A DNA stretch of 43,367 bases. Source: an uncultured Lachnospiraceae bacterium. Lineage in GTDB: Bacteria > Bacillota_A > Clostridia > Lachnospirales > Lachnospiraceae. The stretch is taken from assembly GCA_902801585.1 (NCBI GenBank), contig CADCIU010000022.1:1-43367 (forward strand), read 5' to 3'. A program made the translations under genes and the position numbers. The notes beneath the pieces were generated by a model. The model was given only the letters and a program-made list of their open reading frames with translations. It was not told where the DNA came from and made no database searches. Shown here one piece after another: positions 23,974 through 33,330 of this stretch; position 1 is the stretch's first letter; each line of letters begins with the position of its first letter.

Positions 23974-25329
23974 CTTGTGGTCCGGTACGATGATACCGAG
24001 AATCTTCTCTTCGTTGTATCGCGAAAGGATCAGCGCACCTGCAAGGCAGATCACTGCCGCAGAGACCGCCGCGATCCTATAACCGAGTCCGGTCTCGGTT
24101 CCGATGCTGGCAAAGGCTGTAAACACAAGCATCGCTATACTTTGACCGAATTTGAAAGCAAAAGTCCTCGCCGCGAAGAACATGCCCTCTCGGTTCTCTC
24201 CCGTCACCACGGCGTCCGCTTCCGCGATATCCGCGACGATCGCCTGGGGAAGGATACCGAGAATAGCCATCGGGAATGCCGCCGCGCAGACGATGATGAT
24301 GCCGAACACGAGTCCGGAGCCTCCCAGAAGACCGGAGACCGCTGTGATCACATATACGATCGAAAGTCCGACGAAACCGATCAGCACCAGTTTCTTCTTG
24401 TTCATGCGGTGTGCCAGCCCGTTGACCGGCATATAGCAGGCAAAGGACAAAAGCGTCATGGCTACGTAGAGGATCGTCGTGAATTTCTCCGGAAGCTTCA
24501 TCAGGGACGTGATGAAGAAGGGAAGCCCGGTCTGGAAGATCGTCAGCCCCAGGAAGTACAGCACATCGCTTCCGACAAAGATCCTGAAATCGCCGTTCCT
24601 GAATGTCTTGATCAGGGATGTAAAGGCGTCATCCTCCGATGGCACTGTGTGCACGTAATCTTTCTCGTTGATCGTAAAGGTCGGAACCAGCAGCGCAGCC
24701 AGCCCGATCGCGGCGAGGACGGCAAATGTGATCCGGATGGCGAGTACTCTCCCTACAGAAGGTTCCAAGGCTCCCCAGATAAAGGGCGCCGCATAGCCGA
24801 CGGCAGAACCCAGAAGGAAAGTCACGGAAATATAGGTCGAAATGCTGATCCTCGTGTCCTGCGTCGTCCCCAGCTCGGAGATCAGCGCATTGTAGGGCGT
24901 ACAGTAGGTCGTCATGAACAGATAGAATAAGAGGAGTGTCACCAAAAGCCATATGCTGTTCACGTTTGAGATCTCATTCACCGGTGCCCAGAAGACCAGT
25001 ACCGTGACGAGCGCGAAGGGGACGGCGATCTTCTGCATGAACGGGATCCTGCGGCCCTTCGGATTCTGCGACCTGTCTGACATATTGGCGATCATTGGAT
25101 CTGTCACCGCGTCAAAAACTCTTCCGAGCGCAGCGATCCCTCCGATCACCGTTGCGATCCCGAAGATCACTCTCCCCTGCGGGATAAACAATGTCTGTCC
25201 GGCTGAGATTGAATCCACGTCCGGCTGATAGAAATAGACAAGCCAGTTTGTGATCAGCGCTGACAGAAGCGACCACCCGAACTGTCCGATCGCAAAACAC
25301 CACATCTTACCTTTTGTCAAAATTTTCAT
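23971..25329 (-). CDS. GPH-family (MelB-like) sugar:cation symporter
   Basis: A 452-residue, 12-helix membrane transporter of the glycoside-pentoside-hexuronide family. The cation-binding signature DAVTDPMIANMSDRSQ near residue 74, with RRIPFM, is the family hallmark. YCTPYNALISELGTT, near residue 142, is also typical. A long central loop (about 225-250) with acidic residues separates the halves. AGGAG precedes the ATG. The GntR remnant follows it and a small charged protein precedes it. The sugar is unknown. Confidence 0.92.
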   Translation of the reverse strand: MKILTKGKMWCFAIGQFGWSLLSALITNWLVYFYQPDVDSISAGQTLFIPQGRVIFGIATVIGGIAALGRVFDAVTDPMIANMSDRSQNPKGRRIPFMQKIAVPFALVTVLVFWAPVNEISNVNSIWLLVTLLLFYLFMTTYCTPYNALISELGTTQDTRISISTYISVTFLLGSAVGYAAPFIWGALEPSVGRVLAIRITFAVLAAIGLAALLVPTFTINEKDYVHTVPSEDDAFTSLIKTFRNGDFRIFVGSDVLYFLGLTIFQTGLPFFITSLMKLPEKFTTILYVAMTLLSFACYMPVNGLAHRMNKKKLVLIGFVGLSIVYVITAVSGLLGGSGLVFGIIIVCAAAFPMAILGILPQAIVADIAEADAVVTGENREGMFFAARTFAFKFGQSIAMLVFTAFASIGTETGLGYRIAAVSAAVICLAGALILSRYNEEKILGIIVPDHK

Positions 25330-25369
25330 GCTGCTATACTCCTGTTATCATGGACTGTTCTGTCACATA

Positions 25370-25564
25370 CTAATCTTTCTTCTTTTTGCGGTGAATGTGA
25401 ATTTCCGGTATGGCCACGTTGTCGTAAACAATGTCTTTCTTTTTCAGCTCATTGTTCTCTTCTTCATCCGCCTCCTTCTGCAATTCATCAAAATTCTCCG
25501 AGTGATACTCGGGAACCGCGACAGTGTCATCCTGATCGACATGGAACAATTTCTTAAAGCTCAT
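25370..25564 (-). CDS. Small charged protein of unknown function
   Basis: A 64-residue soluble protein, rich in Asp, Glu and Lys, with a helical acidic middle (ENFDELQKEADEEENNELKKK) and a basic end HRKKKKD. No family is recognised. AAGGAG lies upstream of ATG 25564. It sits 29 bases after gltS and 40 bases before the symporter on the same strand, so it may be co-transcribed with gltS. Confidence 0.65.
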   Translation of the reverse strand: MSFKKLFHVDQDDTVAVPEYHSENFDELQKEADEEENNELKKKDIVYDNVAIPEIHIHRKKKKD

Positions 25565-25593
25565 TTCTGCAGCTCCTTCCGTTTGAATCGGGC

Positions 25594-26796
25594 TTAAACC
25601 AAATTGATAAAGAATGTGATGACCAGTGAATTAATGAAATCCGCAAAAAGGCTGCCGACGATCGGGATCAGAAGGTAAGCCTTGATGGAAGGTACATACT
25701 TGTCACAGATCGCCTGCATGTTAGCCATTGCATTGGGGGTTGCGCCCATACCAAAGCCGCAGGTTCCCGCTGTGATGACTGCCGCATCGTAATCTCTGCC
25801 CATAAAGCGGAAAATGACGAATCTGGCAAACAAATACATGAAAGCGAGCTGGACCAGAAGAAGAATGACCAGCGGGAGTGCCAGCGCAGCCAGCTGCCAG
25901 ATCTTGAGCGTGATCATGGCAATGCCGAGGAAGAGCGAGAGGCAGATACCGCCCAAGTCATTGATCTCGCCCATATAGACCTTGATCCTGCCGGTGGCTT
26001 CGCCGATATTGCGGATGATCGCCGCGACGATCATAGCGCCGATGTATATCGGAAATGTCATTCCTGTTTTGGTAAGGAGCGCGGAGACCAATGTGCCCAG
26101 ACCGACTGTTACACAGAGCTCGAAAACGGCCGGAGCATACTGATCGATATGGCGGATGTGCATCTCTTCGTCTTCATCGAAGATCTCAATTTCTTCATCG
26201 TCTTCATCTGTTTTCGCGGTTTCCAGAAGGTTATACTTTTTGATCAGGGAATTGCCGAGCGGTCCTCCGATCAAACTGCCCGCGATCAGGCCGAAGGTCG
26301 CTGCCGCTGTCGCGATCGTTGTCGCGCCCTGAATGCCGAAGTCCTCAATGACCGGGCCGAAAGCGCCTGCCGTGCCGTGGCCGCCGACCATGGGAACAGA
26401 TCCGGTGCACATGCCGATCAACGGATTGACGCCCAGTACACGGGACATGCCGACAGCAAGGACGTTCTGCAGGACGATCAGCAGAATGACCTGCACAAGG
26501 AACAGGATCAGGTCCTTGCCGCCCTCCTTGAGGACTGCCAGGTTGGCCTGAAAACCGACGGAGGTGAAGAAGAACACCATGCAGATCTCTCTGAACGTGT
26601 CGTCATATACGAATTCTACGATGCCGGCCACGTACAGAATGCAGGAAATGATCGCAACTACGAGACCTCCCACGACAGGTGCGGGAATACAAAAGGTCTC
26701 CAGGAAACGGATGCGCTTTCTTAGAAACTGACCGAGCATCAGAACACCTACCGCGATCGCAAGAGTCAGATATTTATTGATTTCAATTGTGATCAT
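25594..26796 (-). CDS. gltS: Sodium/glutamate symporter
   Basis: A 400-residue membrane transporter of the GltS family with two homologous halves. The hallmark reentrant-loop motifs are GSVPMVGGHGTAGAFGP near residues 133-148 and GTCGFGMGATPNAMANMQ near 350-366. An acidic hydrophilic loop (about 196-215) separates the halves. It imports glutamate with Na+. Its AGGAGGGG ribosome site overlaps the TAA of the TAXI lipoprotein 12 bases upstream, which suggests the two act together. Confidence 0.94.
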   Translation of the reverse strand: MITIEINKYLTLAIAVGVLMLGQFLRKRIRFLETFCIPAPVVGGLVVAIISCILYVAGIVEFVYDDTFREICMVFFFTSVGFQANLAVLKEGGKDLILFLVQVILLIVLQNVLAVGMSRVLGVNPLIGMCTGSVPMVGGHGTAGAFGPVIEDFGIQGATTIATAAATFGLIAGSLIGGPLGNSLIKKYNLLETAKTDEDDEEIEIFDEDEEMHIRHIDQYAPAVFELCVTVGLGTLVSALLTKTGMTFPIYIGAMIVAAIIRNIGEATGRIKVYMGEINDLGGICLSLFLGIAMITLKIWQLAALALPLVILLLVQLAFMYLFARFVIFRFMGRDYDAAVITAGTCGFGMGATPNAMANMQAICDKYVPSIKAYLLIPIVGSLFADFINSLVITFFINLV

Positions 26797-26808
26797 GTCC
26801 GCCCCTCC

Positions 26809-27777
26809 TTACTTTCCGGATACTTCCACGGTGATCCCGTGCTCTTCATAGTATTTGGCAGCTCCGGGATGGAACGGGATCGTGATCGACTTTACGGCTT
26901 CGGATTCTACGAGGTCAAAATCTACAGGCACGGCGCTGTTGAGCGTCTCCTTCTCTTTGAAGAGGGCTCCTGTCAATGTATACACTGTATCTTCCGGCAC
27001 CTTGTCCGATACGATCAGCACCGACTGGACCGCAAGGGTCTTCACATCCGCATCCTGTCCGTTATACGTGCCCGCCGGAATGACCGTCTCTTTGTAAAAC
27101 CCGTACGCACTGGTCAAAAGATCGCTCTCACGCTGTTCGATCGGAATAAGGCGCACCGGCGTCTCTGACGTGAGATCCGTGATGATCTGCGTCGGCGCTC
27201 CCGCTGTGCAGAACATGGCGTCGATCGTTCCCCCTCTGAGCGCATTGACCGCTTCCGTGTACGTCATGTTCTGAATCGTCAGCAAATTGGATGTCAGGCC
27301 ATATGCCTGCAGGATCTGTGCCGCATTTTTCTGCGTGCCCGAATCAGCCTCGCCGACACTGACAGTCTTGCCCGCGAGATCGGTGATCGATGCAATGGAA
27401 GAATCCGCCCGGACAACGATCTGCACAGGCTCAGGGTACAGCGCGGCAACGGCCGAATATCCCTTCATCGCCGCCGATTCCAATGTACCGTTATACATTT
27501 CATCGATGACATCGGACTGCGCGATCGCAAGTTCCAGATAGTTTTCCGAAATCAGGCGGATATTGGCTGCCGAACCGGCTGTTGTCCTCACCTCGGTATT
27601 GATATTATACGGATCATTCGACAATGTAGCAGACAGAGCATGCCCGAGCGAATTGTAGTTGCCGCCTTCTCCGGCCGTTCCGATCCGAAGTTTGTTCTGC
27701 TGCCCGCAGGCGGTCAGTACCGCCAAAATCAGGAGCAGCGCAAGTCCCAGTACTGTCCTTTTCCTATAACCTTTCAA
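26809..27777 (-). CDS. TAXI-family solute-binding lipoprotein
   Basis: A 322-residue TRAP-associated extracytoplasmic immunogenic-type binding protein. Lipobox VLTAC places the lipid-modified Cys at 24. KLRIGTAGEGGNYNSLGHALS, EVRTTAGSAANIRLI, ELAIAQSDV, and GKTVSVGEADSGTQKNAAQIL are typical of TAXI proteins. These normally feed a TRAP membrane subunit; none is present, and GltS follows in the same operon. The start is TTG at 27777, seven bases after AAGGAGG. A promoter is at 27846-27874. The ligand is probably glutamate or a relative, inferred from the GltS partner. Confidence 0.92.
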   Translation of the reverse strand: MKGYRKRTVLGLALLLILAVLTACGQQNKLRIGTAGEGGNYNSLGHALSATLSNDPYNINTEVRTTAGSAANIRLISENYLELAIAQSDVIDEMYNGTLESAAMKGYSAVAALYPEPVQIVVRADSSIASITDLAGKTVSVGEADSGTQKNAAQILQAYGLTSNLLTIQNMTYTEAVNALRGGTIDAMFCTAGAPTQIITDLTSETPVRLIPIEQRESDLLTSAYGFYKETVIPAGTYNGQDADVKTLAVQSVLIVSDKVPEDTVYTLTGALFKEKETLNSAVPVDFDLVESEAVKSITIPFHPGAAKYYEEHGITVEVSGK

Positions 27778-27845
27778 AACATCGCCTCCTTATACCACAT
27801 TTGCTGCTGCGATCGGCCTTTCTTTTTGAATCAAAAGCTATCCTT

Positions 27846-27874
27846 ATTATCGCTTATTTCGTGCAAATGTGCAA
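27846..27874 (-). promoter_or_regulatory. Probable promoter of the TAXI-gltS operon
   Basis: Minus strand TTGCAC (27869-27874) and GATAAT (27846-27851), 17-base spacer, about 70 bases before the TTG start. Confidence 0.6.
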
Positions 27875-27880
27875 ATATAA

Positions 27881-27928
27881 AGCCCCGAAACTGCCGATCT
27901 GTTATGCACAGTCGATAGTTTCGGGGCT
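27881..27928 (-). terminator. Terminator of the HD-domain gene
   Basis: AGCCCCGAAACT (27881-27892) and AGTTTCGGGGCT (27917-27928) are perfect complements. On the minus strand the stem is followed by TTATATTT. It starts 11 bases after the HD gene stop. Confidence 0.75.
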
Positions 27929-27939
27929 GTTTGGCGTTC

Positions 27940-28440
27940 TCAGCTTTCGCGCATCTTTTTCAAACCTTTTACGATCCTCTTTGCTCTCTTTAACTCAGGA
28001 GCGGCAAACTCTTTGATGGCAACATCTTTGTCTGCGAGACACAAGAGCGCTGCTTCCTTGGAGCGCGGCGGATGTGTGAACGTGAGCGGCCACATATGGC
28101 TTCGCATATCGCTCATCTCTTTTGAAGACAATCCGAAATCTTTCTTGGCATTGCGGATCGCGATCTCCGGATGGGACGTCCCGTGCTTGTAGGCGGTCAG
28201 TCCCTTATCTTTGATCCTGTAAAGATAGTAATCGTGCAGCATGGCACACCGCACGAGTTCCTTCTCATCGATATCCCATCCCAGTTTCTCCGCCAGCTCA
28301 AAACTGCGCATGGCGACCGCAACGCTGTGCCTGAGCGTATTGCTTCCGCGATGCTGCGGGAAATCCTCCAGTCTGCGGACCTTCGGATCCGTCAGGAGTT
28401 TTTTCAGTTCATTTATAAAGAGTTCTTTGTTGTTGGTCAT
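27940..28440 (-). CDS. HD-domain phosphohydrolase
   Basis: A 166-residue soluble HD-superfamily protein. The metal-binding residues are visible: TLRHSVAVA (His near 38), then MLHDYYLY with the HD pair near residues 69-70, a histidine pair in YKHGTSHPE, and LCLADKDV as the distal Asp motif. Substrates of this group are nucleotides or phosphate esters; the exact one is unknown. GGAGG precedes ATG 28440. It stands alone before a terminator. Confidence 0.88.
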   Translation of the reverse strand: MTNNKELFINELKKLLTDPKVRRLEDFPQHRGSNTLRHSVAVAMRSFELAEKLGWDIDEKELVRCAMLHDYYLYRIKDKGLTAYKHGTSHPEIAIRNAKKDFGLSSKEMSDMRSHMWPLTFTHPPRSKEAALLCLADKDVAIKEFAAPELKRAKRIVKGLKKMRES

Positions 28441-28523
28441 CCGTAAATACCTCCATCATCCTTCTGCGAAGGCGGTTCATGAGATTGCCGCCCGTGGGGT
28501 GCGGGCGCGCTGCATTCCCGAAA

Positions 28524-29837
28524 TCATTTTGTCCTTTGAATTGAAATGATCACAAAAACCAAAAGAATAAAAGGATAGATCAAAAACGGAATGAGCGAGA
28601 CACTGGTCAGCCCCGCTATATTGGCAGCCACAAGCAGCTGCGCGCCGTAAGGGATGATTCCCTGTGCGATACAGGAGCCTGTGTCGAGGAGCGATGCCGT
28701 CTGGCGCGGATCCACACCGTATTCCTCCGTGATGTCTCTGGCGATCGGGGCCGCGATGACGATCGCAACTGTGTTGTTGGCCGTCGCAATATCCATGAAC
28801 GCCGTGAGGAATGCGATCCCGTACATACCTCCGCGCTTAGAGTCCGCCTTGCCGCGGATAAACTCAAGGATGGCCTCAAATCCTCCGTTCTCCTTCATGA
28901 GCGACGCGATAGAAGCCACAAGGATCGTGACGATCATGGTCTCGAACATTCCGCCCAGCCCTGCTCCCATGGAAGACAGTGCGGTTGCGTAGGTCAGAGA
29001 ACCCGTAGCGATCCCAACCAGCACAAAGAGCAGAATGCCCACCATCAGTACCATAAAAACATTGAATCCCGCAATGGAGAGCCCGAGAACGATGAAGTAG
29101 GGAAAGGCCTGAAAAATGTTGAATTCGAAAGTGCCGATCGCCGCACCGCTGCCGGTCAGCGCGTATATAACAAGGATCACAAATGTGATCATTGCAGCAG
29201 GGAGAGCTACCCTTATATTTGTACGGAATTTATCCTTCATTTCCACGCCCTGCGTTTTGGTCGCCGCGATCGTCGTGTCCGATATAAAAGACAGGTTGTC
29301 TCCGAACATCGCGCCCCCCACAACGATACCGACACAGAAAGGCAAAGGCATTCCTCCGTTCTGCGACACCGCGCAGGCAATCGGAGCAAGAACCGAGATC
29401 GTCCCTACGCTGGTCCCCATTGCCATGGAGATCAGACATGCGATCAGAAAGAGACCCGGGACCGCGAACCTTCCGGGAATGATGCTCAGCAGCAGATTCG
29501 CCGTGCTGGAAGCCCCTCCCGCCTGTGATGCGATCCCGCTGAAAGCGCCCGCCATCAGAAAGATAAAGAGCATCGTGACAATATTGTCATCGCCGATCCC
29601 CTTTGCGCAGATATGGATCTTTTCGTCAAAAGTCAGGCTCCGGTTTTGGAAAAAGGCGGCGATCAGGGCAATGGAAAAGGCGAGAACAACAGAGACGACG
29701 TAAAATCCCATCTGCCCTTCCTCAGGCTTTATATACTCAAAAAAGATGCCGTTTCCGAGATAGACGACCAGAAACAAAAGGATTGGAAGAAGCGCTTTGG
29801 GATTCGCCCGGGGCGTAGATATTTCAGACTGATTCAT
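28524..29837 (-). CDS. NhaC-family Na+/H+ antiporter
   Basis: A 437-residue polytopic transporter with about 11-12 helices. GGAMFGDNLSFISDTTIAATKTQG near residues 172-196 is the NhaC-type signature, and LDTGSCIAQGIIPYGAQLL near 388 is the conserved late segment. Such proteins exchange Na+ or organic ions; some exchange lactate for malate (MleN). GAGG precedes the ATG. It is monocistronic, and no other ion-transport gene is next to it. Confidence 0.9.
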   Translation of the reverse strand: MNQSEISTPRANPKALLPILLFLVVYLGNGIFFEYIKPEEGQMGFYVVSVVLAFSIALIAAFFQNRSLTFDEKIHICAKGIGDDNIVTMLFIFLMAGAFSGIASQAGGASSTANLLLSIIPGRFAVPGLFLIACLISMAMGTSVGTISVLAPIACAVSQNGGMPLPFCVGIVVGGAMFGDNLSFISDTTIAATKTQGVEMKDKFRTNIRVALPAAMITFVILVIYALTGSGAAIGTFEFNIFQAFPYFIVLGLSIAGFNVFMVLMVGILLFVLVGIATGSLTYATALSSMGAGLGGMFETMIVTILVASIASLMKENGGFEAILEFIRGKADSKRGGMYGIAFLTAFMDIATANNTVAIVIAAPIARDITEEYGVDPRQTASLLDTGSCIAQGIIPYGAQLLVAANIAGLTSVSLIPFLIYPFILLVFVIISIQRTK

Positions 29838-29940
29838 GTGCAGACCTCATTGTGTGACTAAATTACAGTATAAAAATGTATCGGCAAAGCACCTGAAAAA
29901 GGCGTCTGACGCATTTTTCGGCAACAATATATTATTATAG

Positions 29941-29980
29941 CATAAAATGACAGCCGCCGGTCACAAAACCTACGGCTGTC
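29941..29980 (-). terminator. Terminator of fbp
   Basis: On the minus strand GACAGCCG (29973-29980) pairs with CGGCTGTC (29949-29956) and is followed by ATTTTATG. It is 34 bases after the fbp stop. The loop is 16 bases. Confidence 0.6.
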
Positions 29981-30014
29981 CCTTCTGAACTTCTTCGTAC
30001 GCCCGCACTATCTC

Positions 30015-31913
30015 TTATCTCTCTCTGACCAGTCCGCTCCTGTAGGCACTCAGAAGCTCCTTCAGATCTTTGATCCTTTCCCGGATGATGACCCCCTCAT
30101 CCGTATCCGCGACCATGATGCGCTCCTCCTCCATCTCCACGATCTCCGTGTCGGAATGGATGTCGACATTTTCTTCCAGAGCTTTCTTCAGGCTCTCGAA
30201 GGGCTTGTGCGTCTTGAGCATCATTCCGTGTGAGCTGGAGATCAGCGTGTAACCCGCTATCCCGGTCGCCTTTTGATATGCTCTGCAGAACCCGCCGTCG
30301 ATCACATAGAGTCTGCCGTCCGCGCGGATCGGGGATTCTCCCTTTTTGACATTGACCGGTGTATGTCCGTTGATGATGTGGCTCTGCTCGGAATACAGGC
30401 CGAACTCATGCAGGATCATCTTAGCGGTGCGCTTCTCCCTGTTAAAGACATAATACGCATTGCGCGGTTCTTTCCAAGTGGTCTTATCTTCAAGGTAAGT
30501 TCTTTCAAAAGTCTTGATCACCCTGCCGAACAGAGGTGAGTCAATGCCGCACCACAGATACCACAGAAAGTCGACACTGTTTTGGTCCGGCGCGCTCCAT
30601 GCTTTTCTGACCTCCCGATCCACTTTGTCGAGATAGGCTCTTCCCTGCACCGGTTCACCCCAAAAATCCACCCTGGCAAAATTTCCGTCCTCATCCAGCG
30701 GAATACATCCATGGTAAAGGAGGTTTCCGTTGATGCACTTGTACATGGAACCGTGGGAGTAGAGGAAATCCACATGCTGGCGCAGCCGGACCGAATGCAT
30801 GAAAGCGTGCTGAAGATCCCTCACCACTACTTCTTCCTCAGGGCTTAAGCGGAACGGGTCGCTCCTGTCCACCGTAGGAAAATCATGTGTCTTAAGCGGG
30901 TGTTCCGTGCCGTCTATCCGGATCGTATAATTGTCCCAGTCGACCTGCCTCAGCAGCATCCGGTTGTCCATCCTGTACTCAGGGTGCCGCCTGATCAGCT
31001 GTCCTTCGAGCTTAAAGATCAGCACAGAGATCGCTTTTTTGAGCGGATCCATGCCCTCCTCACCGGTATAAGTTCTCTCGGCAAACAATACCAGATTGCG
31101 CATACTGATACCGTAGCCGTTTTCCAGGACCTCATAGTTGCCGTACTTGACATTGTTATTGATGCAGACAAAAATACTGGCCGGATTGCCCGCTGCCGCT
31201 CCCATCCACAAAATGTCGTGGTTTCCCCACTGAATATCCAGCTCATTCTCATAGCTGATCAGAAGATCCATAATGCGGTCCGCATGTTCTCCGCGGTCAA
31301 ATATATCCCCCAAAATGTGCAGACGGTCCACGAACAGCCTCTTTGTCAAAACACAGAGCGCCACAATAAAGTCGTCCGCACTGCGGGTATCCAGAATGGA
31401 ATCCAGTATTTTGGAGTGATAGCGCGCACGATTGTTGTCCTCGTCTTTCTGTGCGTGCAAAAGCTCATCAATGATAAAGGCGAACTCCTGAGGCATCGCC
31501 TTTCTGACCTTCGACCGTGTGTATTTGGAAGAAGCATACGCTGTCAGCTCGATGAGGCGGTCCAGCATCTGCTTGTACTGAAGGCGCGGGATCTCCCCGC
31601 CCTGCTTCATACGTTCCAGCTCTTCCACCGGGTAATAGATCAGCGTACAGAACTCAGCCTGTTCTACCGGTGTCATCGTTTCACCGAACAGAAGACTCAC
31701 TTTCTCTCGTATAACTCCAGAACAGTTATTGAGAATGTGCTTAAAAGCTTCGTATTCGCCGTGCAGGTCACTCAGATAGTGCTCCGTCCCCTTGGGCAGG
31801 TTCAAGATCGCCTGCAGATTGATGATCTCCGCAAATGCCGCCCTCCTGTTCGGAAACTCCCGCGCCAACAGTTCCAGTATCTTCCTGTTTTCTAAAGAAA
31901 TATCCGTACCCAT
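30015..31913 (-). CDS. fbp: Fructose-1,6-bisphosphatase class III
   Basis: The 632-residue cytosolic enzyme converts fructose-1,6-bisphosphate to fructose-6-phosphate for gluconeogenesis. Its length and motifs fit the Firmicutes class III enzyme, a metallophosphatase: HYLSDLHGEYEAF near 45-57, HILGDIFDRGEHADRIMD near 195-212, QWGNHDILWMGAAAGN near 224-239, and INGHTPVNV near 516. GAGGG precedes ATG 31913. Five 16-bp tandem repeats lie just upstream (31931-32010), between this gene and the XRE regulator gene that precedes it on the same strand. Confidence 0.96.
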   Translation of the reverse strand: MGTDISLENRKILELLAREFPNRRAAFAEIINLQAILNLPKGTEHYLSDLHGEYEAFKHILNNCSGVIREKVSLLFGETMTPVEQAEFCTLIYYPVEELERMKQGGEIPRLQYKQMLDRLIELTAYASSKYTRSKVRKAMPQEFAFIIDELLHAQKDEDNNRARYHSKILDSILDTRSADDFIVALCVLTKRLFVDRLHILGDIFDRGEHADRIMDLLISYENELDIQWGNHDILWMGAAAGNPASIFVCINNNVKYGNYEVLENGYGISMRNLVLFAERTYTGEEGMDPLKKAISVLIFKLEGQLIRRHPEYRMDNRMLLRQVDWDNYTIRIDGTEHPLKTHDFPTVDRSDPFRLSPEEEVVVRDLQHAFMHSVRLRQHVDFLYSHGSMYKCINGNLLYHGCIPLDEDGNFARVDFWGEPVQGRAYLDKVDREVRKAWSAPDQNSVDFLWYLWCGIDSPLFGRVIKTFERTYLEDKTTWKEPRNAYYVFNREKRTAKMILHEFGLYSEQSHIINGHTPVNVKKGESPIRADGRLYVIDGGFCRAYQKATGIAGYTLISSSHGMMLKTHKPFESLKKALEENVDIHSDTEIVEMEEERIMVADTDEGVIIRERIKDLKELLSAYRSGLVRER

Positions 31914-31930
31914 CTTTTTTCCCTCATATA

Positions 31931-32010
31931 AACGACTATTTACGTTAGCGATTATTTATGTGAACGACAATTGATGTGAACGATTATTTATGTGAACGAT
32001 TGTTTACGTG
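31931..32010. repeat. Five tandem copies of a 16-bp unit upstream of fbp
   Basis: Units on the plus strand start at 31931, 31947, 31963, 31979 and 31995. The consensus is AACGATTATTTATGTG, with one to five changes per copy; unit 4 is the consensus itself and unit 2 differs by one base. It fills most of the gap between the XRE gene and the fbp ribosome site. It could bind a regulator or be slippage-prone spacer DNA. Confidence 0.9.
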
Positions 32011-32025
32011 TACAGTGCGGCTGCT

Positions 32026-32565
32026 CTATTTATTGATCTTTCCCAGCATTTCCATCAGAGCGCTCATTGCATCTTTGTCTTTCCCCGCCGGGTTTTCCGC
32101 GCTGCTGCCCGCCTTACTTGACAAAAGAACACTCATGAGTTCAATGGCATTGCTGTCGCCTTCAAGGAGATTGATCGCCGCCTTTTTCGTATTGGTATCT
32201 GCCTTTCGGTAAAGCTGGACAAGTTTCTTCTCCGCTGCTGTCAGTTTGAGCGCCTCGGCCGCGGTTTTCGCAGCAGACGGCTTTTTAGCGGAGGATGTCG
32301 TCTTGCCCGTTTTCTTTGCTGTGCTTGTATTCGCTGAAGACGGCTTATTCCCGGTGCCTGCCGCCGCTTCCAAAAGTGATTTCTGTGTCACGCCGAGCAC
32401 TTTGGCGATCTGTTTGAGCACATTTTGTTCCGGTTCCTTCTCGCCGCGCTCTATTTTACTCACGTCCGATGCAGTAAGACCTTCCACCTTTTCCGCCAAA
32501 GCCGCCTGTGTAAGCCCTTTGGCAGTACGCGCTTCTTTGATCAGTGTACCCAGTTTTTTTGACAT
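32026..32565 (-). CDS. XRE-family regulator with long C-terminal tail
   Basis: The 179-residue protein has an N-terminal Cro/C1 helix-turn-helix (about 7-62: LIKEARTAKGLTQAALAEKVEG, SDVSKIERGEKEP, LKQIAKVLGV). A Ser/Thr/Lys/Ala-rich linker (70-105) and a helical charged tail follow (LTAAEKKLVQLYRKAD). AAGGAGG lies before ATG 32565. It is the gene immediately upstream of fbp on the same strand and may regulate it, which is inferred only from position. Confidence 0.88.
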   Translation of the reverse strand: MSKKLGTLIKEARTAKGLTQAALAEKVEGLTASDVSKIERGEKEPEQNVLKQIAKVLGVTQKSLLEAAAGTGNKPSSANTSTAKKTGKTTSSAKKPSAAKTAAEALKLTAAEKKLVQLYRKADTNTKKAAINLLEGDSNAIELMSVLLSSKAGSSAENPAGKDKDAMSALMEMLGKINK

Positions 32566-32652
32566 AGCTCCCTCCTTACTCTTTTTCCTCAGCAGAATTC
32601 AAACAGGATCCGTCCGCGCTTATTCTCTTTTATTATACAGGACCCCTGAATT

Positions 32653-33261
32653 TCATACAAACTCAAATACAAGGATCTTCTCATGACGGTCATAGACATC
32701 GAACAGATCCGTGCAGTCGATCTCATCGACAAAGGACAGGTCCCCTGCTGTCAAGAGCGCAGCTGCCGCGTCATCATAAGGATAGTAAAAAAACAGATAG
32801 ATCTGCCTCGGATGTTCATAGTACGACTGTCTGATCCGTCCGATCACAATTTGAAGGATCTCTCCCGCAAACGGGTTAAAAAAATAGAAACGGTTTTCAT
32901 CCCGTACCTGATAGGTACGGGCATCAGCGCAGACAATGCGGATACCCTCTTTATACTGCTCCGGCAATTTGGACCGCTCGAGATTCTTAATTGCCGCCTC
33001 ACAGAGTTCGTAGTCATAGTCTATGCCTGCAGCGCGGCATCCGACCCGTGATGCCATGAAAAACAGAGACCGCCCCAAACCGCACCCGTAATCTAGGAAA
33101 TGATCTTCAGAAGTAATATACCCGCTCTGCGCAAGCCTTTCCAAGATACAATACTCTGTGGGCTCATAAGGGTTGCATGACTCCTCTATGAAGTTGTCCG
33201 TTTTGCCGCTCGTGCTTACGCCAAGCTTTTTCTCCCACCATTTTTCTGCTCTCTGATCCAT
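32653..33261 (-). CDS. SAM-dependent methyltransferase-like protein
   Basis: A 202-residue soluble protein with a Rossmann methyltransferase core: motif I FLDYGCGLGRSLFF near residues 55-68, an acidic strand end in AAGIDYDYELCEAA, IVCADARTY, and RFYFFNPF near 123, the last resembling an NPPF catalytic loop of N-methyltransferases. AGAGGAAAC precedes the ATG. The substrate is unknown. The XRE gene follows downstream after about 90 bases. Confidence 0.82.
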   Translation of the reverse strand: MDQRAEKWWEKKLGVSTSGKTDNFIEESCNPYEPTEYCILERLAQSGYITSEDHFLDYGCGLGRSLFFMASRVGCRAAGIDYDYELCEAAIKNLERSKLPEQYKEGIRIVCADARTYQVRDENRFYFFNPFAGEILQIVIGRIRQSYYEHPRQIYLFFYYPYDDAAAALLTAGDLSFVDEIDCTDLFDVYDRHEKILVFEFV

Positions 33262-33330
33262 TGTTTCCTCTGCTCTTATGCGGTCTGAATGTGAAAAAAC
33301 GATGTCTTGCCGCTGCTTATGACTGTCACA

